Shown here piece after piece: positions 17,515 through 25,538 of a stretch of 64,000 nt of DNA; the first letter of the stretch is position 1, and every line of letters starts with the position of its first letter. The notes under the pieces are model-generated. The model ran no database searches. It saw only the letters and a list, made by a program, of their open reading frames with translations, and was not told the origin of the DNA. This stretch comes from Cytobacillus dafuensis (GTDB lineage Bacteria; Bacillota; Bacilli; Bacillales; Cytobacillaceae), in NCBI RefSeq assembly GCF_007995155.1, contig NZ_CP042593.1:786001-850000 (forward strand), in the 5' to 3' direction. The position numbers and the translations under genes are program-made.

Positions 17515-18384
17515 TTATGCTAATTGTGTTTGTAGAATAGTATTAGAAATAGGAATACGCCCATTTACTAACTCTGGCTCCGGTTTTCCAAGTGCATAGC
17601 CCTGTCCCATGTGAACTCCTAGGTTTATTAGGAATTTCAGTTCTGGGGCAGCTTCAATTCCTTCTGCAATGACTTTGGTATTGGATTGTATAGCAAAATC
17701 CATCAGCAATTCTACTAAATGCTGCTTCTCTGGATGGCCATTGATCTCTCGGATAAGAGATTTATCTAGCTTAATAAATTCTGGTTTTATCCGTACGAGA
17801 GTTTGTAAGCTGTTATATCCTGTCCCTGCATCATCTACAGCAATGCGAAAGCCCTGTTTCCGATAATGATCAATCATTATTTCAAACTGCTTATAATTAA
17901 AGACCGCCTCTTTTTCAGTAAGCTCTAAAACAATTTGGTTGGGGGATAGATTATATTTGGCCAACAATTCGAGGGTTATTCCAGTTCGATAAGCTGGGTC
18001 AGCTAACACTTGAGGCTGAATATTAAGGAATATTAAGGGCTCTTTGTGATGCTTAAAGTTTATAAATTGCTCTGAAAATCTCTCAAGAGATAGATTTCGT
18101 AAAAATTGCTCAACAGCAAAAACATCATTGCTTTTCCCTACATACTCATAAAATGCTTCAGTTGTAGGAAATAATTCGGTGCTTTGAGGTCGGTTTAGAA
18201 TCTCAAAACCAATTGTTGAACCTTCTTCTAGCGAGAGAATAGGCTGAAATACCGTTTTTACTTTACATCTTTGCATAAGTTCTTGTAGTTCTATACTTTT
18301 CTTATAATCTTGATAAAGACTCTCTTTCTGGGTGTTTAAATAGACAAGAAAGTTGAAAAAGTTGCTCAATCGGTTATTTTTCAT
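17515..18384 (-). CDS. EAL-domain cyclic-di-GMP phosphodiesterase
   Basis: The 289-aa protein is a stand-alone EAL domain with a short N-terminal helix. The EAL signature is FEIL (60-63, Glu61). Other catalytic positions are visible: Asn121, ELTE (154-157), DDAGTGY (184-190), Lys205 in FIKLD, and Glu241 in IAEGIE. The metal and substrate residues therefore appear complete, so it should linearise cyclic-di-GMP. It converges with the CBS-GGDEF gene, forming a synthesis/breakdown pair. AGGTG precedes ATG 18384. Confidence 0.9.
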   Translation of the reverse strand: MKNNRLSNFFNFLVYLNTQKESLYQDYKKSIELQELMQRCKVKTVFQPILSLEEGSTIGFEILNRPQSTELFPTTEAFYEYVGKSNDVFAVEQFLRNLSLERFSEQFINFKHHKEPLIFLNIQPQVLADPAYRTGITLELLAKYNLSPNQIVLELTEKEAVFNYKQFEIMIDHYRKQGFRIAVDDAGTGYNSLQTLVRIKPEFIKLDKSLIREINGHPEKQHLVELLMDFAIQSNTKVIAEGIEAAPELKFLINLGVHMGQGYALGKPEPELVNGRIPISNTILQTQLA

Positions 18385-18777
18385 ATCGCACCTATTGTAG
18401 AAAATTGTCGTTTAATCTATTTATATTATAGTTCCTTATAAACAGTTCGAATAATAATTATTTGTAAAAGTTATGTAAAACTATGTAAAACTATGTAATG
18501 GTTGGATAAAAGTAAGTATCAAAAGTCATAAATAAAGATAAAAAAGTAGTGACCCAAGAAATAATTAATCTAAAAGAAACAAAGTAAGGAACTTATAAAG
18601 AATATTTCCATACAGATTACTTTTCTATGTCATATGTGCAATCTTTTACTACAGGACATTATGCGGAAAAAATGTTTAGCGATTATTCATATCGACTAAT
18701 ATTAAATTGATCAAATTGGCATTGTTGATCACGTAAAGGTTTGCAGGGTTTTTATTTTTTTGAATTAGAGCAAGTCC
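18385..18777. other. Gene-free stretch before riboswitch promoter
   Basis: The region is AT-rich, with short direct repeats (AAAACTATGTAA-like, near 18476-18498). I found no open frame with a binding site and no structured RNA. Confidence 0.5.
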
Positions 18778-18806
18778 TTGACAAACACCCAATGATCTAT
18801 TATTAT
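18778..18806 (+). promoter_or_regulatory. Sigma-A promoter of the riboswitch operon
   Basis: TTGACA (18778-18783), a 17-base spacer and TATTAT (18801-18806) predict transcription from about 18813, just before the riboswitch. Confidence 0.8.
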
Positions 18807-18825
18807 ATTAATATAAATTCAATAT

Positions 18826-18946
18826 TCCTTTTAAGGGGAGTAGCTTTTACAGCAAAGTCGTCAGGACAGAGTGAATAACTCTCGGCTTTGTTGGCAACTA
18901 TGACGTTGTTAGCAAGACCTTACCAGTTGGTAGAGGTCTTTTTTGT
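18826..18946 (+). promoter_or_regulatory. yybP-ykoY (manganese) riboswitch
   Basis: The hallmark 5' segment GGGGAGTAGC (18835-18844) and the 3' segment AGCAAGACCTTACC (18911-18924) flank a variable stem region, as in the yybP-ykoY class, which senses Mn2+. The 3' part overlaps a terminator. This is recognition by consensus, not by a covariance model. Confidence 0.85.
18914..18946 (+). terminator. Riboswitch expression-platform terminator
   Basis: AAGACCT and AGGTCTT arms (18914-18920 and 18934-18940), extended inward by TACC/GGTA, are followed by a T run. They share bases with the conserved 3' aptamer segment, so Mn2+ binding and termination would compete. Confidence 0.8.
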
Positions 18947-18951
18947 TTTTT

Positions 18952-18985
18952 GGGCCTATACCAGTTAACGGTATAGGCCCTTTTT
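18952..18985 (+). terminator. Second leader terminator before the FbpB-like gene
   Basis: A perfect 11-bp stem GGGCCTATACC/GGTATAGGCCC is followed by TTTTT. Two consecutive terminators before the first gene are unusual; this one may be a second control point. Confidence 0.8.
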
Positions 18986-19019
18986 CATTAAGGAAAATAC
19001 ATGATTTTGGAGGTATAGC

Positions 19020-19175
19020 ATGAAGAGGAAGAAACTAAGCTTTAATCGATTAATGGAAGAGAATAGAGAAGAAATTTTAAAAGATGAGTATGTATTAGAA
19101 AGGATTGAAAAGAAATTAGATAAAAAACATGAAGATACATTAAAAAAACAGCAACAAGTTCTATCAAATAATTAA
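19020..19175 (+). CDS. FbpB-like small basic protein
   Basis: The 51-aa protein begins MKRKKLSFNRLMEENREEIL and is rich in Lys and Glu throughout. This matches the FbpB family of Fur-regulated small basic proteins (consensus opening like RKxxLSFxxLVxENK). In B. subtilis, Fbp proteins assist the sRNA FsrA in iron-sparing repression. GGAGG at 19009-19013 is well placed. It is the first gene after the manganese riboswitch, which would tie an iron-sparing-type protein to manganese. Orthology rests on this short match. Confidence 0.7.
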   Translation: MKRKKLSFNRLMEENREEILKDEYVLERIEKKLDKKHEDTLKKQQQVLSNN

Positions 19176-19199
19176 TATAAAAAAACTGGAGGAATTCAT

Positions 19200-19643
19200 A
19201 TGTTTAAAAAAATAATCGCATCCCTAATGGTATTAAGTTTATGTTTAGCACCTGTGACATCTATTGTTAATCATAATCCGCATGTAGTAAGTGCTAAATC
19301 ATATAAATCTGGTAAGAAATCGTACAATTCAGGCACTCACAACAATTCGTCGTTCTATAAAAAAGATACTAATCAGCAAGTAAATAAGCAAAAAACAACT
19401 ACAAATTTCACCAAAAAATCAAAGACTACAAAGTCAAGTAAAAGTGGATTTTTAAAAGGATTAGCTTTTGGTGGATTAGCAGGATTACTTTTTGGAGGTC
19501 TTCTTGGTAACCTTGGTGTTTTAGGCTCTATTCTAGGATTGTTTATCAATATCATGGCGATTATGGCTTTAGTATTGATAATTCGTAAGGTATTTACATC
19601 TTTAAAAAGGAAAAGAAGGGACAATCAAACATGGGAAAGATAA
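19200..19643 (+). CDS. Secreted or anchored Gly-rich membrane protein of unknown function
   Basis: The 147-aa protein has an N-terminal signal-like helix (Lys-Lys, hydrophobic core, cleavage near VSAKS) and a Lys/Ser/Thr/Asn-rich linker. A Gly/Leu-rich segment (GLAFGGLAGLLFGGLLGNLG) and a last hydrophobic helix come next, then a basic tail. The arrangement recalls the N-terminal region of Tim44-like membrane proteins, without the Tim44 domain. GGAGG precedes ATG 19200. Placement in the manganese riboswitch operon suggests a metal-stress or envelope role, not established. Confidence 0.7.
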   Translation: MFKKIIASLMVLSLCLAPVTSIVNHNPHVVSAKSYKSGKKSYNSGTHNNSSFYKKDTNQQVNKQKTTTNFTKKSKTTKSSKSGFLKGLAFGGLAGLLFGGLLGNLGVLGSILGLFINIMAIMALVLIIRKVFTSLKRKRRDNQTWER

Positions 19644-19921
19644 AAATGAGCGAGCAAGATATCATTAATGCACTCTGTGTGTATACTGCTGAAAAAAAGA
19701 AAGTTTCTCCTTCCGAAGTCGAAATGGAGTTAATGTTTGATGATGAATATGGATTCTCAGCTGAATCCCATGTATTAGGGAGAAAACAAATTTTTATTAC
19801 CGCAAATATCATCGAGGCAATCCGATTATGGGTAGATACAGAAATGGGTGTTGATCCATTTGCAGCAAGAATTGAATTAGTCCTCGATGATCATGAAGGG
19901 ATTATTGCTTTAGTTGAATAA
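19631..19921 (+). CDS. YxcD-like small protein (DUF2653 family)
   Basis: The 96-aa acidic protein contains SEQDIINALCVYTAEKK followed by PSEVEMELMFDDEYGFSAE, a pattern I associate with Bacillus YxcD (DUF2653). It has no membrane segment and its function is unknown. The first ATG overlaps the upstream gene by 13 bases; a second ATG at 19646 with GGGAAAGA upstream is equally good. It is the last gene of the manganese riboswitch operon. Confidence 0.75.
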   Translation: MGKIKMSEQDIINALCVYTAEKKKVSPSEVEMELMFDDEYGFSAESHVLGRKQIFITANIIEAIRLWVDTEMGVDPFAARIELVLDDHEGIIALVE

Positions 19922-20013
19922 GTTTCATGATAGAAGAAGATCAGTCTCTTGAGGACTGATCTTTTTATATACATGATTGCAGTTGAAAAATCGATTTATT
20001 TTTACAGATAGTT

Positions 20014-20205
20014 ATGGTTAGAGGAAAAAAGAGGATAATAGGATGCTTACTCGAATCGTTAAAATGGTTGTGGTATATGGAAAGTACATGGTGGATTCAT
20101 GCCGAACTGGATTTACAAAGTGGGCCTTCACAGCGGTTTTTAGAGGAAATGCAATGGCTGTAGGAAAATCAGAAGGAATTGGAGTCCATGTTAAAGGGGT
20201 TATAA
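20014..20205 (+). pseudogene. Decayed small ORF with in-frame stop
   Basis: One frame starting ATG 20014 reads 49 codons, contains ESTWWIHAELDLQSGP, then stops at TAG 20161 and continues for 13 codons to TAA 20203. The amino-acid composition looks protein-like on both sides of the stop, as if one gene had been interrupted. I do not recognise the family. A competing 59-codon frame from ATG 20043 overlaps it. Confidence 0.35.
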
Positions 20206-20311
20206 TTCAAAAATGGCCGTAAAATATGGCAAACAGTGATAGATCCTGTTCGCCAGTTAGCGAGTATATAAAAATGTGTTAGGTTTTTGAGATTCATTGA
20301 ATAGGATGCCA

Positions 20312-20602
20312 TTAGCTATTATCTTTTTGTCGAATCTTTAACAGCTCGAGAAATTTCAACAGCACATCACCACCAAACCCAGCAATGATGGAAAGGAAGA
20401 TAACCTTTAGTGTTGAATCAGGATCTGTATAGACAACTAAGAAAACTGCACCGATAGCCCCTAAGATGACTTCTTCCCAAAATCCTAGATAGATAAACTT
20501 TTTTGTTTTTCGGGGCATTACTAGCTTGCCCTCATTTCTAATATGTCCTGCTACACCGACTAGTCCACCAATCAAAACAGCGAAGATAATGTTCATTAAC
20601 AT
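20312..20602 (-). CDS. Small membrane protein (DUF4257-like)
   Basis: The 96-aa protein has two or three hydrophobic helices: MNIIFAVLIGGLVGVAGHI at the N terminus, a middle helix EVILGAIGAVFLVVY and a third, VIFLSIIAGFGGDVLL. A basic patch (PRKTKKF) lies between the first two. The pattern fits the DUF4257 membrane family of Bacillus; function is unknown. It stands alone, with AGGAG about 11 bases before ATG 20602. Confidence 0.65.
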   Translation of the reverse strand: MLMNIIFAVLIGGLVGVAGHIRNEGKLVMPRKTKKFIYLGFWEEVILGAIGAVFLVVYTDPDSTLKVIFLSIIAGFGGDVLLKFLELLKIRQKDNS

Positions 20603-20848
20603 TTGTACTTCACACTCCTAAAGTCGAGATTTTTGGTAAAGCGACCTTAGTTTGATTCTTGGTGTATTATCAGTATATAGGGTTATCGTTTGAAATAGTA
20701 TGTGTAAAAATACCGAATTTTCCAAAATTTTACGTAGTAAAACTATACTGTATAAAAATAACATTTTAAAAAAGTGTCCTACTAATGCATTAGTTAATTT
20801 TATTAGCTCTTAGCCTGCTAAATGATTATTCTAAAAAAATTACCCCAG

Positions 20849-21027
20849 CTCTAGTCAGTGTGGAGAAAACAAAAGGCTTTGTTGACGAGGGCCGAGAGAG
20901 GTTATCATAAAAAGTGCCGGAAGAACAAGAGAAGGCAATTCAAACTGTAGCAAAAGATGCAACAAGATTAACAGAGCTTGGCCATGAGCTTCAAAAAGCA
21001 GTTATGCATTTTAAGATTAAAGAGTAA
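20849..21027 (+). pseudogene. C-terminal remnant of a methyl-accepting chemotaxis protein
   Basis: The frame ending at TAA 21025 reads about 38 codons: EEQEKAIQTVAKDATRLTEL and then GHELQKAVMHFKIKE. That is the usual C-terminal helix of Bacillus chemoreceptors, ending in FKI. In the same frame a stop lies at 20908, and upstream of it VEKTKGFVDEGRERL also resembles a receptor helix. The rest of the gene is missing, so this is a decayed tail. Confidence 0.6.
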
Positions 21028-21114
21028 GCTATTGGATGTCACCAACTTAGGATTGCTAGTTGAAACGGTCGCAGTGAAGACTAAATTAGAATTAAAAAGT
21101 CTTTACTGAGTAAA

Positions 21115-21161
21115 ACAAGACTGGCAGAGGTACTCACTCCTCAGCCAGTCTTGTTTTTTTT
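21115..21161 (+). terminator. Terminator shared with the HTH-TPR gene end
   Basis: The perfect 11-bp stem ACAAGACTGGC/GCCAGTCTTGT (21115-21125 and 21144-21154) is followed by seven or more T. The right arm lies inside the last codons of the minus-strand regulator gene, and the left flank read on the minus strand is also T-rich. It may work both ways. Confidence 0.8.
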
Positions 21162-22390
21162 ATGGCCTCAAACGTTTCAATAGCAAAATCTTTAAATGGT
21201 GTAGATGGTAGCTGATAAAAATGGTTGTAAGCTATTTCTGCAAATTGAAATGCTTCATCTACTTTTTCTAGTTCTAAGTGACAAAGTGCTTTGTACGTGT
21301 CCATAATAAAAAAGTGAGACAAATCAAACGGATGATGTATAAAAGGTGGAATCTCTATTTTTTCGAGGCAATGGAGTGCTTCTTTATAACGAGCAAGGCG
21401 ATACAAGGCTTTGCCTTTTTCAAGGTTAAAATAATGTTTAAAAGTCTCCGTCATGCTCGGATCTGTTAAACACTGATCAATCTTTTCTATTGCTTCTGTG
21501 TATTCATGTTTTTCAGAGATAAGAGATTCTATCATCATAAAATGATAAAACAGGATGGAATTTGTATCATCAGCAAACTCTCCGTATTGCTTTAACTTCA
21601 GTAAGTAATGGATCTTTTTTTCCTTATTTTTTCCCATCATTGCTTGGGCAGCTGCAAGTCGATATAAATCATCAATTAGATAAAAAATTCTATTCTCTTT
21701 GGAAAAGGCAATGGCACTATCCATCACTTGTGTTGCCGACTCCGAATCACCCACGGCAAAGTATAAAATCGCTTCATAATAATCAAGATCAAGCCGAGTC
21801 TTTGGGTCAATATAGACGTGTTTTGCTTCGATTTTGGCACGATCATTTAAAAATATCGTTAAGGCTTCTTCGTAGTGATGTTCGATGAATTTTTCCGTTG
21901 CGAGGAATACGCTGATTGATGCACGCTTTGAAGTAAGGTTCATTTGATCGTATATTTCTGCAGCTTGTCCGGAAAATTTCTGCCAGCCTTCAATTTTTTC
22001 GTTGTAAAGACAGCGGCTATAAATATCTAATAATCGTGCTGACTCATAGCCTTGAGTTAGATTTGCAATGTAAGGCTTAATGAGATCAATAATTTCCTTA
22101 TCTTGCTCCGTCTTTATTAGTTGGTTTTCTGTTTCGCATAAGTTTTCAAAATTGTATAATTCCTCGGCTTTTTCAAGGGTTTTTCTTAATTCCTGTAAAC
22201 TAATTTCCTCTAATAAATCAGACACCTCTACTCCAAGGCGTTCAGCAATATAATGTAAGCTTTCTATTGAAGGATTTGCCTTATTATTTTCAATAAGACT
22301 GAGCATCCCTTTCGTAAGGCTCTTCCCTGCAAGTTCTTCGAGTGTCATTTTTTTCTGTTTTCTTAGCTTTCGAATTCGTTCTCCTAACAT
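21134..22390 (-). CDS. HTH (XRE-type) regulator with C-terminal TPR domain
   Basis: The 418-aa protein has an N-terminal helix-turn-helix (about 4-58: RIRKLRKQKKMTLEELAG, then SLIENNKANPS). A long all-helical region with tetratricopeptide-like repeats follows (for example YNEKIEGWQKF, FKHYFNLEKGKALYRLARYKEALHCL). This layout is shared with peptide-sensing RRNPP-type regulators such as PlcR and Rgg, but no signal-peptide gene is visible nearby. It is divergent from an MFS gene whose promoter carries two identical-arm palindromes, so repression or activation of that pump is likely. Confidence 0.87.
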   Translation of the reverse strand: MLGERIRKLRKQKKMTLEELAGKSLTKGMLSLIENNKANPSIESLHYIAERLGVEVSDLLEEISLQELRKTLEKAEELYNFENLCETENQLIKTEQDKEIIDLIKPYIANLTQGYESARLLDIYSRCLYNEKIEGWQKFSGQAAEIYDQMNLTSKRASISVFLATEKFIEHHYEEALTIFLNDRAKIEAKHVYIDPKTRLDLDYYEAILYFAVGDSESATQVMDSAIAFSKENRIFYLIDDLYRLAAAQAMMGKNKEKKIHYLLKLKQYGEFADDTNSILFYHFMMIESLISEKHEYTEAIEKIDQCLTDPSMTETFKHYFNLEKGKALYRLARYKEALHCLEKIEIPPFIHHPFDLSHFFIMDTYKALCHLELEKVDEAFQFAEIAYNHFYQLPSTPFKDFAIETFEAIKKTRLAEE

Positions 22391-22545
22391 GTTGAAAAGG
22401 CACGCTCCTAGTTAATAGCTAACATGAAATTTTATATTTCTAATATACTAAAGTGATTTCCATGTTATTAAAGGCTCAAATATTTTATAAGAAAAACTAA
22501 TGCGTTCTCCGAAAAAAAGCTAGCGGCAAGTAATCATTATGGTTA

Positions 22546-22562
22546 GTTTAATTATATTAAAC
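22546..22562. promoter_or_regulatory. Palindromic operator 1
   Basis: GTTTAATTATATTAAAC has perfect 7-base arms around TAT. It lies just upstream of the -35 box, 55 bases (about five helical turns) from operator 2. Confidence 0.7.
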
Positions 22563-22564
22563 TT

Positions 22565-22593
22565 TTGCTTGAAATGGAAGAGGAGGATATGAT
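22565..22593 (+). promoter_or_regulatory. Sigma-A promoter of MFS gene
   Basis: TTGCTT (22565-22570), a 17-base spacer and TATGAT (22588-22593) are bracketed by two palindromic operators. Confidence 0.75.
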
Positions 22594-22600
22594 ACGATTT

Positions 22601-22617
22601 GTTTAATTAAATTAAAC
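22601..22617. promoter_or_regulatory. Palindromic operator 2
   Basis: GTTTAATTAAATTAAAC has the same 7-base arms as operator 1 and covers the expected transcription start. Confidence 0.7.
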
Positions 22618-22636
22618 TTTTTATGTGGAGGTTTTT

Positions 22637-23938
22637 ATGGAAGAGGCTAATAAGTTAAAAAAAGCAACATATCATTTATGGACATTTACGATTAGCAAGC
22701 TAATTTCCTCATTTGGATCTCAAGTGTATACATTTGCCATTAGTTTTTATATTTTACAAATGACAGGATCTGCCACGAGCTTTGCCACGAACCTTATTTG
22801 CAATGTTTTGCCTCGTACACTCGTTTCCCCGTTTGCAGGGTATGCTGCGGATAAATATTCAAGAAAGATGATCGTCATTATTGCGCAAATTGGTACGACG
22901 ATTGCAATTGGCGGGTTACTTGTCGTTAGCTTAACATCTGGTCTTTCGCTTGCTGCTATTTATGTGACAACGATTATTTTATCACTTACTTCTACTTTTT
23001 CAGGGGTGACCTTCACTTCGTCCATTAGCGGACTTGTTGATGGAGCAAGAATTCAAAAAGCGATGTCAATGAATCAGATGTCCATTTCTTTCGCTTCGAT
23101 TGGAAGTCCTGCAGTGGGCGGTTTATTATACGGAGCCGTTTCAATGCCAGTATTCCTTATCATCTATATGATTGCTTCTAGCATTGCTGTTATTCTTGAA
23201 TCCACAATGAATTTCAATCTCTTCGCTAATCGTAAAAAGAAAGTTGAAGGCGAAAGAAAAGAATCCATGTGGCAAAGTATGAAAGCAGGGTTTAGCTATT
23301 TGAAATTACAGCCACTTATTATGGCAATGATTTGGATCGCCTTACTCGTTAATTTTTTATTTGGTGCTTTTGAAGTTGGCTATTCATTTATCCTGATTGA
23401 GAAGTTGAAGATTGCTTCTAATCATTTCGGTTTTACACAAGGGGCTTTAGCAGTTGGAATGTTATTGATGTCCATATATTTCTCTGTCAGAAAAGAAGTG
23501 AGATTCCCGTTTCTCGTTTCAAAAAGAGGAATTATGTGTATGGGAATGCTCATGGGTGGTGTTGCTATACCATTATTAGTTACAATGCCATATACCATTA
23601 TTTTTTCCTATTATGCAATCCTAATGTTCGCTTTCGGTGTAATGATTATTATCGTAAATACCCCATTGCAAGTGTTCATGCAAAAACAAATTGATGATGA
23701 TTTTAAAGGACGTGTTTTCTCTATCCTGGAAACGATGGCGATGGCGCTTATGCCATTAGGGATGGTACTATACGGAGTCCTATATGATGTAATACCGGCT
23801 CAATGGGTACTGTTCTTGTCTTCTGCTGTACTCATCGGGGTTGTCCTTATCCTGGCAAGGCCTTCCGTTGTAAGAAAAGCACATCCGGAATATAGAGAAA
23901 CTAACGTCATTAAGGAAGAAGCGAAATCATTTTCATAA
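22637..23938 (+). CDS. MFS transporter (MefA/enterobactin-exporter-like MFS_3 group)
   Basis: The 433-aa protein has about 12 membrane helices. Typical group features: an N-terminal SKLISSFGSQVYTFAISFYI helix, motif A-like FAGYAADKYSRKM between helices 2 and 3, and a C-terminal basic cytosolic tail. Members export macrolides or siderophores. I chose ATG 22637, five bases after GGAGG; the in-frame GTG at 22625 overlaps the binding site. It is divergent from the HTH-TPR regulator and has a clearly operator-controlled promoter. Confidence 0.87.
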   Translation: MEEANKLKKATYHLWTFTISKLISSFGSQVYTFAISFYILQMTGSATSFATNLICNVLPRTLVSPFAGYAADKYSRKMIVIIAQIGTTIAIGGLLVVSLTSGLSLAAIYVTTIILSLTSTFSGVTFTSSISGLVDGARIQKAMSMNQMSISFASIGSPAVGGLLYGAVSMPVFLIIYMIASSIAVILESTMNFNLFANRKKKVEGERKESMWQSMKAGFSYLKLQPLIMAMIWIALLVNFLFGAFEVGYSFILIEKLKIASNHFGFTQGALAVGMLLMSIYFSVRKEVRFPFLVSKRGIMCMGMLMGGVAIPLLVTMPYTIIFSYYAILMFAFGVMIIIVNTPLQVFMQKQIDDDFKGRVFSILETMAMALMPLGMVLYGVLYDVIPAQWVLFLSSAVLIGVVLILARPSVVRKAHPEYRETNVIKEEAKSFS

Positions 23939-24148
23939 AACTGATTTTCAGAAAGTATACTTTTTTTTATAAATCTAAATTTTACAATAGTGGAATTGAA
24001 CTTCGGGTTAATCAGTGATAAGGATAAATTTCTGAATATTTCTTTAATACGCAAAAACATACTACTAGATTTTTTAAAAGATAGTGAAATTCCTTTCGTA
24101 TACCAAAATAAGTAGTGGCGTAATCATTATTAAGGGAGGGAATTTCGA

Positions 24149-25534
24149 ATGTCAGGTCAAGCCATCATTTTATTTTCAAATGATTTATATATGCAAAACA
24201 ATGAACAAGTAAAACAATTTGTTGAAAATGGCTCTGAGTCTTTTACTGCACTTTTTCTTGGTGAAAAGTTAGTAGTGGTTATAAAAGCTTTGAAGGAAAA
24301 AAAGCAGACATATGATCAAATCCGTATGATCGCCGGTGCTGTCTCGCGAGAGCTGAGTAAGCGTAAAGTAGTAAATGCGATTATATATGAGGAAGCACTG
24401 CAAAAAGCATTGCCGAAATTACATGTAGATGGGATGATAACTGCTTTTGTGGAAGGCTGGCACTTAGGTGCATATAAGTTTGTTATGTATAAGTCAAAGG
24501 GAAATTCCTTTAAGACGGAGCTACGAGTGGAAGGCAGAGCAGAATTGCAGTTGTTCATTGAAATAGGAAAAATCCGTGCAGAGGCGACCAACTTTTCTCG
24601 TAATTTAATGAATGAAATTCCGAATGTACTAAATCCTGAAACATTCCCAACGATCTTACGAGAAGAGTTTGCTCATTCAGATGTACAAGTGAATGTATTT
24701 AATAAAGAAAAGCTGGAAGAATTAGAAATGAATGGCGTCTTAACGGTTTGCCGTGGGAGTAAATATAAACCTTCCTTTGTTGAACTTATCTATTGCAGTG
24801 ACGAATCTAAGCCACTTATCGCTCTCGTTGGGAAAGGGGTAACTTTTGATACAGGCGGCATTAGCTTGAAGATTGGAAGAGATATAAGTAATATGCGCAT
24901 GGATATGGGCGGTGCCGCTGCTGTTGCTGGAGCAGTGAAGCTGTTATCTGCATTGAGAGCAAAGGTAAATGTTATTGCGCTGATTCCAATGGTTGAAAAC
25001 ACAATTGACAATACGTCAGTACTTCCAAGTGAGATCATCCGATACAAAAATGGCCATACCGTGCAGGTTGCGAACACAGATGCGGAAGGGCGTCTCATCC
25101 TAGCTGACGGTCTCATTCGCGCAGGAGAGTGGGGAGCAAAATACGTCGTTAATATTGCCACATTAACAGGAGCCATTGCTAATGCACTAGGATCAAAAAT
25201 AGCTGGTGTATTCGGGGATGAACGTCTTTCATTTGAAATGAAGGAAATCGGTCGTGAAAATGGTGATTTTATTTGGCCAATGCCATTGGTCGAGGAATAT
25301 GAGAGTTACTTAAACAGCGATTATGCTGATTTTAGTAATATTAGTTCAAAGGGAGAAGCAGGCTCGATTACTGCAGGATTATTCCTTCGCCGCTTTGTTC
25401 CGAAATCATGCCAATGGCTTCATGTAGACATGGCTGGAGTAATGGAAAGTGACGAAACCGGCTATTATGCAAAATCAGCAACAGGATTTGGTGTTAGATT
25501 ACTAGCTGATTTTACAGTACATGTTTCAAAGTAA
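24149..25534 (+). CDS. Leucyl aminopeptidase, M17 family
   Basis: The 461-aa protein is an M17 metallo-aminopeptidase that removes N-terminal residues from peptides using two metal ions. Core motifs: VGKGVTFDTGGISLK (catalytic Lys and ligand Asp), MRMDMGGAAAVAGA, and the family signature NTDAEGRLILADGL (Asp and Glu ligands plus catalytic Arg). The N-terminal domain is less conserved, as usual. GGGAGGG precedes ATG 24149. A tandem hairpin array starts directly after the stop codon. Confidence 0.94.
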   Translation: MSGQAIILFSNDLYMQNNEQVKQFVENGSESFTALFLGEKLVVVIKALKEKKQTYDQIRMIAGAVSRELSKRKVVNAIIYEEALQKALPKLHVDGMITAFVEGWHLGAYKFVMYKSKGNSFKTELRVEGRAELQLFIEIGKIRAEATNFSRNLMNEIPNVLNPETFPTILREEFAHSDVQVNVFNKEKLEELEMNGVLTVCRGSKYKPSFVELIYCSDESKPLIALVGKGVTFDTGGISLKIGRDISNMRMDMGGAAAVAGAVKLLSALRAKVNVIALIPMVENTIDNTSVLPSEIIRYKNGHTVQVANTDAEGRLILADGLIRAGEWGAKYVVNIATLTGAIANALGSKIAGVFGDERLSFEMKEIGRENGDFIWPMPLVEEYESYLNSDYADFSNISSKGEAGSITAGLFLRRFVPKSCQWLHVDMAGVMESDETGYYAKSATGFGVRLLADFTVHVSK

Positions 25535-25538
25535 GTTT

